Positions 9,910-21,647 of a DNA stretch of 64,000 nt are shown piece by piece. The notes below the pieces were generated by a model. The model had not been told where the DNA came from, ran no database searches, and saw nothing but the letters and a program-made list of their open reading frames with translations. Source of the stretch: Mycocentrospora acerina (lineage: Eukaryota > Ascomycota > Dothideomycetes > Pleosporales); NCBI GenBank assembly GCA_022701365.1, contig JAKUHH010000091.1, forward strand, positions 62,001 to 126,000. Reading direction: 5' to 3'. The position numbers and the translations under genes were made by a program. Within the stretch, counting starts at the first letter, position 1, and each line of letters begins with the position of its first letter.

Positions 9910-12900
9910 ATGAGCGACACCCTTCAGCCTCCCCCAACTCCGCGCGACTCGGCCAAGGAGAGGCCTCACGATGCGCCCGCTCCTTCCGAGAACGCGCCGG
10001 CGTTGGATCTGAAGGCCCTCACCGACCGTGTGCTGACCTTTTTGGCTACTTCGACAAACGAAACCCTGGGAGCCTGTCTAATAGGACTGGGCGCCAGCAT
10101 ATATTTGATATTAGGCCGGGTTGGGCTGGTGTTGATTGGTGTTGTTGGCGGAGTCGTATTGCACGCAACTTGGGAAGGAAGCGCTCATGGCGACAATTCC
10201 GGTGCAAGGGGAAAGGACTCGGGGGTCCGCAGACACGAGCGCGGAGTCGACGTAGCCCATAGGGTGCTCGACTGGCTGGACGCGAGACCAGGGGGGAAGG
10301 AGCACCGCGACGATGACCAGTCTGAGCTGAGCGTGAAGCTGTACTCAGGGAAGAAACTGGACTTCTCCGGCTTCCAGCCAGAGACGGCTGCAGCCCTCAC
10401 AGAGCTTACTGACGCCATCATCCGGGACTACGTGAAGTATGTCGGCGGAGCGTTGCGTATGTACTGTTCTAATGCATTGCAGGTGGTGGTATTCGCCCAT
10501 CCTACCCACCGAAGATGACTTTCCCAACTCGTGCCGCCAAACATTCATTGCCTTCGTCCTCGGCGTTTCCTCCCACCTATCCCGCAAGCGTCCAGCCGAT
10601 AACCTTATCGACTTCGTGACGCGTTCGTCCTCGTTTACCATCATCATACTGCAAGAGATAGCTTTAGCTATAAGCGCATCACCAGGCGACACACCCCCCG
10701 AAGCCGTCGACTTATACCTCAAAATGAAGCGAGACAGCACGTTGGCGAACATACTCGACCCCGACTACCAAGCCAGGCAATTTAGCGTGGCTGCTGAAGA
10801 CGTCCTGCAGAATTATCTAGAGCCAAAAACATACAATTGCCTACCGGCTCGCACATTTCTGCACCAGATCCTTGCAAAGGTCGTATTGGAAATGATTATT
10901 GTCAGCTGCTCGAAGCCAGAATGGATCAATGGCTGGATTGTGTATCTCCTCGAAGATGGCGAGCCAGAGCTCATGAACGCAATTGACGCAGGTGTGGAAG
11001 GCTCCACTGGACAGCTGCCAATCGTCAGGGAAGATACCGAGCAACATGACAAGGGGCTGAACCAGAGGTCCTCAACTCAGGTTAGGGAGCACAGGCGGGT
11101 GGTCAGCCGGGCGCAAGAGGCCATGGACGAGGCCATGCAAGAAGCACAGCGTTTGAGCCAAATGATTGCTGAAGAAGACATGAAACGTCTCCGAGAAATG
11201 CGGAAACAAACCCGCTCGAACTCGACTGTGAATGATGATCAATCAGAAAGCACGACTCAGGGAATCGTAACTCCAACGTCGTCGCAAGGCGACAGCCCTG
11301 CTGAGAACGAAGTAACAGATCTTGGCATTTCAGGCCTTTCCAGGAGAGCATCGTCACAAATCGCGTCGCCGTCTCCACCACGAGCTCTTGAAGAGTCGAA
11401 ACAAGAAGTCAAGAAGGCATTCACAAGCTTTGACCAACTCGTACCAAGTCAACCTCCCACAGCTCTTTTAGACAACCAACCTGCCGTTGAAAGGCCCCCG
11501 CCTTTGACACTATACAACAGCACCATGTCTATATTTGACGATAGTGTGCCAGGAGAAAAGGGAACAATGAAGACCAAGCCTACTGCAGAGTACCTCATTC
11601 AGATTGAACCGAAATCGCATCATCATTCGGGATGGATGACAGCTCGTAAATATACCGAGTTTGAAACACTACATGAGGTGATTCGTCGTATTGCTGCAAT
11701 CACAGGAACAACTGGCTTCACTGAAGCTCACCCTAACTTGCCCATCTGGAAGGGGCATACAAAGGCATCTCTTCGAGGGGAACTGGAGCGTTACCTCAAT
11801 GACGCTGTAAAGTTTCAGCCGCTAGCAGAGAGTGAAGGTATGAAGCGCTTTCTTGAAAAGGAACTTGGCTCTGGCAAGACTCCAAATGGCGGTTTTCCTG
11901 GAATAGGATGGGCGGGCCAGACCTTTGACAATATGGGGAAGGGCATGATAGACGTGCTCACAAAAGCGCCAAAAGAAGTTGCAGGAGGAGGCAAGGCATT
12001 CTTCGGCAACGTAACTGGCGTTTTAGGTAGTGTTACTGCCCCCCTCGGAGGTTCACGAAAGCAGCGTGATTCCATTGTCAGCGCCACGAGCACTCAGCCA
12101 TCAACAGCCAGCAGTAACACCAACAATGTCGCCCCTATACACGCGCCATCACCCGCGCCAATACAGACAAGACACAGCAGAGCGGAGTCTACCGTTTCTG
12201 AGCTTCCAAAGCACATACGCTCCGAAAGTACTATGTCTCTGGCAGGAAAACGCACATCTCTTGACTCGGTCAGGAACTCGCCTGTGATTGATCAGCAACC
12301 CTCTCGCGAAGCGCCAATGGAGCGCCGCGCATCTTACCAAATCGAGGGTGAGGGACGTCGTTCAGGAATGTCTTCCCGGTATGGCTCTAGAAGCAATAGT
12401 CGCGCCACTAGCATACGGGACAGTATGGAGCAGGATCTCAGTCCACTCATGGGTGGTGACCAAATCCTAAACTTGCCACCCATACCAAGCGAGATTTCCG
12501 ACGACTACCGTACAGCTTCCCCAATGCCCGACAGACACACTCGAAACATCTCTCGCGCTTCCACAACATCCCTCGCTCTAAACAACGACCCTGCTCCGCC
12601 TCTCCCCCGTCGCCCCTCCGCCATTTCCATTACCTCCCCGACCCAACCCAAGACACCATCAACAACAATAACGGCAACGCATACCCCTCTTACCCAACCC
12701 GAGACCACCGTTCTCATTGAACTACTCTTCGCCGTAATAACTTCCCTCTACACCCTCTCCTCCGCCTGGACCCTCCGCCGAACTCTCCTCAATGCTGCAA
12801 AAACGTTTCTCCTGCGCCCCTCCAACCCGCAACTCCTCTCCATCCAAACTTTACTCCAAACCACTGTTCTCGATAGCAATAGCAATGATGCAGGTCTCGC

Positions 12901-13180
12901 TTACCATTTGCGCCAAATGCGGAAGAACGCGCTTCCTACGGCGGAGGAGCTGCGTGCATGGCCACCAGAAATCAATGAAGAAGAGAAGGAGAAGTTGAGG
13001 GTAAAGGCGAGGAAGCTGCTTGTGGAGAGAGGCATGCCGATGGCGTTGACAAGTGTTATGGGGCAGGCAGCAAGTGGGGAAGCGCTGGGGAAGGTGTTTG
13101 ATTGTTTGCAGGAGGAGAGAGTGGCAAGGGGATTTATGTTTGGTCTGGTGTTGCAGGGATTGAGGGGTGTAACGCAGTAA
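9910..13180 (+). CDS. Mdm1/SNX13-14-19-like protein (TM, PXA, PX, nexin_C)
   Basis: Two exons (9910-10436, 10483-13180; 46 bp intron) give 1074 residues. The order is: an N-terminal hydrophobic hairpin (about 51-88, ACLIGLGASIYLILGRVGLV), a PXA domain (about 165-360, beginning RDYVKWWYSPILP), a disordered Ser/Gln-rich linker, a PX domain (about 530-640, LIQIEPKSHHHSGWMTARKYTEF), a long disordered Ser-rich region, and a C-terminal nexin_C domain (about 915-1073). I see no RGS domain between PXA and PX, so the layout is closest to SNX19-type members. The family is ER-anchored, binds phosphoinositides and tethers ER to vacuole, lysosome or lipid droplets. The splice junction restores the conserved WWYSPI motif. 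Confidence 0.9.
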
Positions 13181-14121
13181 GTGACGGAAAAAGATATCGA
13201 GATGTCTTGTGGGTTTGTGTGACATGGGATCAAGGGGAGTGCAGTGGATGGGAAGGAGAGTATTATGAAATTTGAGATATTCAAGACTGACGACTATTCT
13301 TTCATTCAATGGGCAGTATGCCATGTACTTTTTATTTTAGACACAGTAAGGTGTTTTGCTACCGACCGTATTCGGCTTATTAAGTGAGCTTTGGAGTTTA
13401 TATTATCTTATTATTGACATTCCTCCGTTCTTGCTCTAGTTGTCGTCTCTCGCCAGCTATCTCACACTGCCTCCCCCACTCATCCAACTCCCACTTATAT
13501 CGATACTTTTATTTAATCGTCTCTTCTTGAACGAAATGCAACCGTTTATTAATCACAAGCTTTACAGTATCCTCTATTCCTCAGGAATCCAGGGTATTCT
13601 GCGATTTGTGTGGCGACCCAGGCTGCCAACCATGTTGAGTAAGTGCGGTTGGATTGTGTTTAGGACAATTGTAATTCTAAACGATACGTAAATGAGAGCT
13701 TATATTTGAATATGTATGAGGTTCAAATAGCCTCGAGGTAGTGGTTAGCTAAATTACATCATGGTATGCGGCATGGCGATTGGATGGAGTGGGACTGCGC
13801 CTGCTTCAACATCTAAAAATGGTCGTAAAGGTAAAATAAGGCTATGATCCATTCGGTCTCGTTACACATTTAATAAAATATCCTTCAACGCATCTTATCC
13901 AAATTTTGACCAATGTAAAAGCTAACTTTGTCCCGGCTTGTCTAGAGCATAAGGTGGCAAAACTCAACAATGATTCTTGACTTTTTGTCCAGCTGATTCG
14001 CAATTGGAAATACGTTCAATTTAAGTTAGAGGAAGGCAGGTGGTTTTGAGCGCCACTTTCATTTTCACACACTTCTTGAAAAAAATAGATGGAGAACACG
14101 TCTTGAGCTTTCTGTTCCGGA

Positions 14122-14155
14122 GCAGTCGTAACTTTACAGCAGTCGTAACTTTACA
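14122..14155. repeat. 17 bp perfect tandem duplication
   Basis: The unit GCAGTCGTAACTTTACA occurs twice head to tail (14122-14138 and 14139-14155) in non-coding sequence. Confidence 0.9.
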
Positions 14156-17116
14156 TTCGTGATGCTTTACGCCCCGGTATTTTATCTTAGTTATTCAAAT
14201 AGTAGTCGTTACATGCATGTTTATTTGCTACTTTTCTGTCATGTATTTCTACACCCGCCGTATACACATTACAAGTGTATGCTACATCACGTCTGTAGCC
14301 TGTCTCCGCAAGAACGCTCCAGGTATCGCCCGTACCGTCAGTATGACTATCAGAATTAGGAACGGACCAGCTATCTTCCGTACGATCATCATGGCTATTC
14401 ACACCAAATTCGATTTAGGAATCTTGTACTAGATCGGTTCACCCTTTTCATTGAACGTGTTCGCTACGTCCGGCCATATTATTCCCGCTCAACACTTATC
14501 CACCAACTTTGGCTTGCGAACGAATGTCGTTGTTGCGCGTTCATGTTTCTGGACAGGCCTCTCCACTGCATACTTGGTCACTTTGCTTCAACTGATCAGG
14601 GCGATGACACTGCAAAAGAGAAGTGCAAGCGACACAGCACTCTGGTATTCCCATACAAGACTCAAACTAGAAGTGCCTTATCATGTCACATACATGCAAC
14701 GCAACTGATCAGTTGAGCTGCACTACCCCGACGAGATCTAGGGCAGCAATTGAAAATGTTGACAAAACGTTAGAAAGTCTAACTTGAAGCTGGACTGTTA
14801 ATCTCTGTCATGGAGTCAAATCAATAGCTTTAGTATTCTCAATGACCTACTTCGAGATTTGGGCCATGTTTTCAACAATACTCAAAAGTCATTGGCAAAT
14901 CAATGCGTAGCATACGCATTCAAGAACACAACTTTCAAAAGGCAAAACAAGGCGCCGTCCGCTAGGACTACCCGCAACTTCGACCCCAAAAGTAGGAAGG
15001 AGGAATGTTCCTCTAAGGTTCGCAAAAATATTTCGCTCACAGTTGCTTCGGTGTGAAAACCTGGAAAAGTTGCTAGCGTAAGAAGGTACAGTGATATGCA
15101 ATACAAGCATAACGCCGGCGAGTGTCAAGAAGAATTTGATTCCATACTGAGGTCGGGTACTGGTAGAGTGCACGTAGCCTGCTGGCTGATTACATCGAAT
15201 TGGAAGGCGTTGACTTGACATGCGCAGCATGTTGGTCAAGAAAAAAACGATATTTTCGACCAGATCATCACGCCTTTTCCAAGTAGATGGATGCTTGCAC
15301 GAACTGATAAGTATGTGGAAATATACAATGAGTCCAAATGCGTGTTGGACCGCTCGAGGAAGCTCCGTTGGGTAGGAGAAATTGTGTTAATCGAGAGGCG
15401 AGTGTCCGTGTAATGCTCTTTGATAACGACTTGAGTATCTAGTCCTTCTGTGACCTCAGCGCTCAAGCTTTAGCATATTAGCACAAGAAACGGAAAAAGG
15501 GCCGATCGATTCTTCTTCAATATTGCAGCCGTGCCGATGTATGGTGACACATGGTAATGTAGGTCTTACCAACGTCCACGACAATCAAATCAATCGATGA
15601 GCCACTTAGGAGCATTCACATAACAATTTCCATCACCAGTATAGTTTTCTTCTGCACGCCACCCACAATCTAATTTCCGTGTTTATCGATGTGCGTCCTG
15701 GGGCCGTGGAAAGTTGTGTTGTAATAAGATACGCGCTTGGCCGACCGCCTTATGAGATGTTTCAGAAGGCTCAGCTCCTCCTCCGTGGAATCAGCCCCGC
15801 ACGTCCTCTGGCGTCATTGCGACTATGTCATTTGGCCTTAACATCCGATCTTCCCAGGGGCCAGTATGAATCTGGGGTGTAAGTTGAGTACCCGGGCTCG
15901 GGACTAACTTCAGGAAGTTTAAGGCGGGCCTTCTCATCCCAAATCGACTTTACGGACTAACTCTATCCCGTGAAAGAGATGAGACTCGAGCCCAGTTGCG
16001 GGCAGTACTATTTACGCCACGCTGCAGGGCATTATTGAGAGGAGTCACTTTCTACACGATGCACGTCGTCTACGGAAACAAGGCCTCGGCGGGGAGTGTG
16101 GCTCTGTACATGCACTTACGATCACCGCAAAGATTTTTGTGCTACGGAGAAATCTAAGTATTGCGGAATGTAAGAAGTTTCTAAATCTATGGCGTTTGAT
16201 CAAGCAGGTCATGTTGACATTGACGTGTCAGCATACCTAGTCGGATGCTGATCAGCGGGGTGATGCCGAACAAGCCCCATGCGCCGATCGGCTGAGAACT
16301 AACGCAGGTCCCGACTTGTGAACTAGTGCAGGTGGGCCTACGGCACGCCTAGTGACCTAATGTGGCTGGCTGAGTGTTAACATCAACGCACGCTGACTCT
16401 TTTCTGTCGCTGACGTGGGCGAAAAGGAGAATGGGGGACGCCGACTTCAACGGATACTCTGTTCACAGGTAGAGTCATTGAGCGTTTTTCGAGTTACAAT
16501 TCGCGGACGTTGAGGATTCTTTTGGTGGACAAGTGCCCGCAAGAAACAATAACAACCCGAGTAAACTTAAACTCCGAGCCTTTGGCCGAGCCCGGGGATT
16601 TTTTTTGGATACGGACGCCAAAACGGGCTCGATCATGAGGATTGGACGATGGTCCGCAGCAATGCAGCCTGGAGGCGACAGTGGGCAGAGCCGGTGCGGG
16701 AAACACACGATGAAAAGGAGAAGCAATCCAAAGTACGAAGAACTATTGATGTGGCTTGCGGCTAATTCTCAGCCACGAGGTTAGTGTAGACTGTTCAGCT
16801 CTGAGGTGGGCCTAATGTTGGACAAACAGGTGAATCTTTTTTTTTGGGTGTGTATGATGGTAAATGTACGCGTGTTCAGCATCACTGAACGTCGAGATAT
16901 TTGTCGATGAAGAAGAATCTAGAGTGACGGTTATGCCAAGGATCGTAGAATATAACGAAATACTGAGTATAGTTCATGGAGATCTCCAGATCCATTTCTA
17001 GACACATGTACGCTAGTCGCTCTACTCAAGATTACCCTGCACTTGCTCAACCGCGCGGGTGGTGATCCGGAATCAGGGGTACATGAGTGCAATCTCATGT
17101 CTATTATGGAATGCAT

Positions 17117-17122
17117 ATATAG
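17117..17122 (+). promoter_or_regulatory. TATA-box candidate for the repeat-protein gene
   Basis: TATATA lies about 170 bp upstream of the ATG at 17288 and is followed by a pyrimidine-rich leader, as expected for a strongly expressed fungal secreted-protein gene. Confidence 0.4.
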
Positions 17123-17287
17123 AGCCATGATCTTGACTCCTTCTATTCTTCATCCACAGTCACTCTTTCTGACGGACCAGACAGCTACTTCGCTCATTCA
17201 AGGCGACCACGATCTTTACTTGCTTTCAAACCAAAGTCACTCATTAATACTTAAAAACTATTGCCTAATTTCTAACCGTACGCTACC

Positions 17288-19477
17288 ATGAAGTACTCAA
17301 TTATTTTCGCTGCAACGGCAGCTGCCTACGACGCCTATGGTGCCGGAGGATACGTGAGCTCCAAGTCATCCTCGTCGTCCAAGACTTCCACGTCCTGCAC
17401 TACGGGAAGCTACCCGACTACTGCGGTATACGGTGGCTACGACAAGCCATCCATCAAGACCATCACCGTTGGATACGGAAAGCCGCCAGTCACGATCACC
17501 TCAGTCTACCAGCCATACGAGACATGCGGAAGCTCCAAGGACAAGAAATCCTGCGACAAGTGGGTCAAGGACGCCTATGTTTCCACCGTCATCAAGGACT
17601 GTGACAACAAGGATGTTACCATCACCAGGACCAACCAAGTGGTGACTGTCTACCGCACCAAGACGACAGTGACTAACTACGCCACTGCCACGCCTACTGT
17701 CTACAAGAAGACCGACTACTTGAAGGACGACTGTGTCAAGGACACCAGGTACAACACGACACCCGATTACCGCAAGGCGTGCGACAAGAGCATCAAGTGG
17801 AAGAACTACGATGCTAGCTGCAAGTCCAACACCAGCTACAACACTTCCTCCAAGTACCGCAAGGACTGCGATAAGTCTTTCGAGTACAAGTCGTGGTGCG
17901 CCGCCTACGACAGCACCTCTGGCAAGAAGGAGTGGTACAGCCTTTACGAGAAATCGTACGAGGTCAAGTTCGTCAACCTTGGTCCCTACGCTCTCAAGGG
18001 CTACCCCGGATCTGGTCTCCGCAAGGATCTCCACGACAAGCAGCCCGTCCATGTTCGCGAGTACAAGGATGGAAAGTGGACCCAGCACAAGCGCGTGCTC
18101 AAGTTCGGAACTCCTCAATCCGTCAAGGTTTACGAGAAGCCCGGTGTTTACACCAACCCAAGCAAGGACGTCTACGTCTACCAACCCGTCACCAAGGGCT
18201 CTGAGGCCTACGTCACTGCTAAGGCTGGCACTCCCGTTACCTACGGTGGTGTTTATTCTGAGGTTACTGCGCCTTGCACCATCACTGGTGCTTACGGCGC
18301 CTACCAGACCAGCGTTGTCGGCGGCAAGACAATCACCTCGACTGTTGTGAAGACTGTCACTGTTGTCTGCGCCAAGGCAGGCAAGTGCGAGATCGCCAAG
18401 CCTACCGTCACTGTCTACCAGGTTGACACCAAGGTGGCCTACCCTACCGCCAAGGTCTACCAGCCAGGTGTCTACCACTACGATGCTGAGACCATCACCA
18501 TCACCAAGCCCAACCAGCCATACACTTGCGAGTACAAGCAGACCAAGACCTACGACGTCTCCAAGCAGACTGGCAGCTCAAGCAACGGCAACAACAATGG
18601 CTGGTACGGATGGTACGACGACAGCCAGTGGTCCACTGTTGGCACCCCCAAGATCAACTACCCTTCGTCCTCCACCAAGAAGGATAGCGAGTACGGTTAC
18701 GGATACCAGCCTTCTTCCACCCCATCTGTCTACACTCAGACCACCCCCAGCGGCGGTGAGTACGGCTACGGATACAAGCCCTCTTCGACTCCTGCCGCCT
18801 ATGTCAACACTGTGAAGACCGACTACCCCAGCTACCCCAGCTCGACTCCTAGCTACAACAACGGCAACCCCACCTACGATACACCCAAGTCGGTTGTCTC
18901 TGTGCCTTACTATGCTCCCTCCGTCTCTGCTCCTGTCTACTCGGCTCCTGCTGTTTCTGCCCCTGCTGTTTCCGCTCCTGCTGCTTCAGCACCCGCCGTC
19001 TCTGCCCCGGCTGTCTCTGCTCCTGCCGTTTCCGCCCCCGCTGTTTCCGCACCTGCCGTCTCTGCGCCTGCTGATCCCGTCTCCTCTGCACCTGCTGCTT
19101 CGGCCCCTGCTGTTTCCGCACCTGCCGTCTCTGCGCCCGCCGTCTCTGCACCTGCTGATCCCGTCTCCTCTGCGCCTGCCGTTTCCGCCCCCGCTGTTTC
19201 CGCACCTGCCGTCTCTGCGCCTGCTGATCCCGTCTCCTCTGCGCCTGCTGCGTCAGCCCCTGCTGTTTCCGCGCCTGCCGTCTCTGCACCCGCCGTCTCT
19301 GCGCCTGCTGATCCCGTCTCCTCTGCACCTGCTGCCTCTGCACCCGCCGCTTCAGCTCCTGCTGATCCCGTACCATCAGGTGCTGGTGACGACAATACTA
19401 CCCCTGACGCGCCTGTTCCCGTCACCAAGCGCTCCTTCAGTGGATCGTTTGCTGCCCGCGCTCGCCGTGCCATGTAA
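17288..19477 (+). CDS. Secreted/cell-surface Tyr-Lys-rich protein with Ala-Pro-Ser-Val repeat tail
   Basis: A 729-residue single-exon protein. A short hydrophobic N-terminus (MKYSIIFAATAAA) serves as a plausible signal peptide. Residues of about 30-420 are rich in Tyr, Lys, Thr and Val, with spaced Cys residues (SCDKWVKDAYVSTVIKDC and CVKDTRYNTTPDYRKACDKS, a motif occurring twice). A Tyr/Gly/Ser-rich linker with two YGYGY-PSSTP units follows. From about residue 545 the protein is a VSAPA pentapeptide array broken by PADPVSS spacers. Near the C-terminus, PVTKRSFSGSF has a dibasic KR site suitable for Kex2-type cleavage. A wall or extracellular matrix role is inferred from composition; I recognise no named family. 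Confidence 0.8.
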   Translation: MKYSIIFAATAAAYDAYGAGGYVSSKSSSSSKTSTSCTTGSYPTTAVYGGYDKPSIKTITVGYGKPPVTITSVYQPYETCGSSKDKKSCDKWVKDAYVSTVIKDCDNKDVTITRTNQVVTVYRTKTTVTNYATATPTVYKKTDYLKDDCVKDTRYNTTPDYRKACDKSIKWKNYDASCKSNTSYNTSSKYRKDCDKSFEYKSWCAAYDSTSGKKEWYSLYEKSYEVKFVNLGPYALKGYPGSGLRKDLHDKQPVHVREYKDGKWTQHKRVLKFGTPQSVKVYEKPGVYTNPSKDVYVYQPVTKGSEAYVTAKAGTPVTYGGVYSEVTAPCTITGAYGAYQTSVVGGKTITSTVVKTVTVVCAKAGKCEIAKPTVTVYQVDTKVAYPTAKVYQPGVYHYDAETITITKPNQPYTCEYKQTKTYDVSKQTGSSSNGNNNGWYGWYDDSQWSTVGTPKINYPSSSTKKDSEYGYGYQPSSTPSVYTQTTPSGGEYGYGYKPSSTPAAYVNTVKTDYPSYPSSTPSYNNGNPTYDTPKSVVSVPYYAPSVSAPVYSAPAVSAPAVSAPAASAPAVSAPAVSAPAVSAPAVSAPAVSAPADPVSSAPAASAPAVSAPAVSAPAVSAPADPVSSAPAVSAPAVSAPAVSAPADPVSSAPAASAPAVSAPAVSAPAVSAPADPVSSAPAASAPAASAPADPVPSGAGDDNTTPDAPVPVTKRSFSGSFAARARRAM
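18928..19378 (+). repeat. In-frame 15 bp minisatellite encoding VSAPA units
   Basis: About 450 bp of imperfect 15 bp units encode (V/A)SAPA. They are organised into higher-order blocks closed by PADPVSS (four PADPVSS spacers, plus a final PADPVPS). Third positions vary between units, so the protein repeat is kept while the DNA has drifted. Confidence 0.9.
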
Positions 19478-21613
19478 GATATTGTGATACTTCTGCGTAC
19501 ATTGAATTCCCTTTGTTTTCTTCGCTCTGTTGGAGTAGCTGTACAATAGTCTGGTATCTGATGGAGGATGAGTTGTGGTGAACGATTCGCCTAAATGGAA
19601 CCTGCCGTCAGACCTATTTGTCTGTTTAATCGAAGTCATTCGCCTTATATATGTTCCCAATGTCCAATGATATAAACTTGATTCGCCTTCATCTTGAACC
19701 GGTCGCTCTATTTGAGCTTCCTGCAATGCATCTGCTAGTGAGTGTTACGTTTTGATTCGTGCCATGTCCTACTTCGACTCATAAACCTAATTAATCTTGC
19801 CACTAATTCCATGATATCTCATCTGGCCATTATGCTGATGTTTCGACAATCGTTGCTTTGTGTAATTTTGTATTCCCGGGACAAACATTACCATTTACCT
19901 AAAGAAACGGACCGCCATTTTTCTATTCAAGACATGAGAAATTAAATCTTTTACTTTGAGTCTCGTTCACTTTACAAAAACAAACTCACTTCAAGATGTT
20001 GGAATTTTTTCTAAAACTATGCCACAGCTTGAAAGTATATCGAATGGAGGAATATAGTTCATCTTACAGCAATATAGCTCGTAGGTGTATTTGAACGCAG
20101 AGTATTTCTTTTGGTGAATTTCTTTCAGAGCATTTCTTTCTTGTAGTGTAGCCTCGTAATGGGTTTTTTGTTCACTTTACGCCTGAATCCCAGGCGCAAC
20201 CGCTCTAACGAAGAAGATTTTGATTCAACTGAGAGGGTTTTGTTTGCAAAGTTTTGTGAATTACAAATAATCGTTGGTCAACTCCTCAAATGACTGTGTT
20301 GTTGACGTTTTTCAATCATGTACTCATCCTTTACTCATGCATGCCTACAAAATGGCCTTTCAAACATTCAAAAAATTACAAAAAAAATAATTAGGAGTAA
20401 CATTACATGTCTTACTCCCATCCACCTAAATTTTTCTACATGCCTGTCTCCATGTTCAAGTTTTTTTTTCCCCCAACCTCCAACGCATCTGCAAATGAAC
20501 AGAAACAGATTAAAATTTTCAAGCATGGCATGAGGTAAGAAGAAGACAGAAACATGTCACATGTCTTGGACGAATTTCTTTTTCTTCTCATGTGCGCATG
20601 AAAATAACTTACTTTTTTTTTCCTCTCTTCGAAAGCCTCCAGAAGAAGAGGCGAAGTTTTGAGCTTTAGGATTGAAGAGGAATGAGTATTCAGACTCTTT
20701 TTTGGTTTCTCTTCAACAAATTGCAAATGATTTTTTTCTGAATAGAAAATATGTGAGATTTCAACTGATTAGCTCAAAGTGAGGCAGTAATACAAAGGGG
20801 GGAGGGGGGAGCTTGAACTACCCTGCGAATTTAGCATCGGTCGCGTAGAGTGTGTCAATCTACTAGCCTAGCCTCACAGCTAGAGATCAATTGGTTGTTG
20901 TTTTTTGTTTTTTGTTTGGCTGAGACAGCATCTGTATCGAAAAAACTTCCCACGTTGGCAGCCTGCAGTAACGAAAGAGACTTTATTGGCTAAATAATAT
21001 ACGTTTTCTGTTGTGTAGTATTTTTAATCTCTTGTTTAAACAAAGTGTTCATGTTAATTGAAGTAAAATTTTTTTATTAAAAATAGCGAATTTTAGTTCA
21101 CTGGTTGAAGAGAAGGAGCACAAGAATTGTCTAAATCCATAAATTTATACCATAATTTGACATTAGAGAAGAGTTAGATTGTTCTTTGCCTTAATCGTTA
21201 TTTTCTAGCAAAAAAACACGTTCATTGTCTTTTCGCATATAGCTCAGTCCTGATATACTTTTTTGGGGGAATTACCATAGTATTTTCTAACATTTAGTAC
21301 AATCCATCGTAGTCAACATAGGTAGGTATGTATGTATATGTTATTAAAGCCACCAAAGGTAACTCATAGATTGAACTATTAACCACCCTTATTTAATCTA
21401 TTCTACACTGCTTTCCCCTGACGTAATACTTGATCTCTGTATTAACGTCTACTAATTAAGTGACCGCTGTAACATCATCTGAAAGCATCAAGCTGTGTGC
21501 TGATATCTGCCTCTATCAAAATCCCAGGCATGAGGAATGTTGGAAAATGAGAATTACCATGTACTGTGCTTATTGAGCGGGCAGAAAAGACGAAGAAGAA
21601 AAAGCAAAGCCCA

Positions 21614-21647
21614 TGTCTGGTCTAGTCTGGTCTAGTCTAGTCTAGTC
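21614..21647. repeat. Pentanucleotide GTCTR tandem repeat
   Basis: Alternating GTCTG and GTCTA units repeat about seven times. The array is non-coding. Confidence 0.85.

Larger units (their letters stand above)
13181..17287. other. Gene-poor intergenic region (4.1 kb)
   Basis: No frame here exceeds about 130 codons, and none shows a recognisable domain or sensible splice structure. It contains a perfect 17 bp tandem duplication at 14122-14155. A TATATA motif at 17117-17122 precedes the repeat-protein gene. A short frame at 16533-16784 (83 codons) looks unremarkable. The sequence could be decayed transposon material, but I recognise no terminal repeat or transposase. Confidence 0.5.

Noticed and set aside
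16533..16784. 83-codon frame
   Set aside because: It has no recognisable domain, splice context or strong start context; kept only as a mention.
17501..18478. 325-codon antisense frame
   Set aside because: It is a shadow of the strongly codon-biased repeat-protein gene.
18928..19378. Regular repeats considered as a CRISPR array
   Set aside because: The units are contiguous, in frame and coding; there are no spacers, and the genome is eukaryotic.
18937..19473. Antisense AGAETAG-type frame of 178 codons
   Set aside because: It is the shadow of the VSAPA repeat on the opposite strand.
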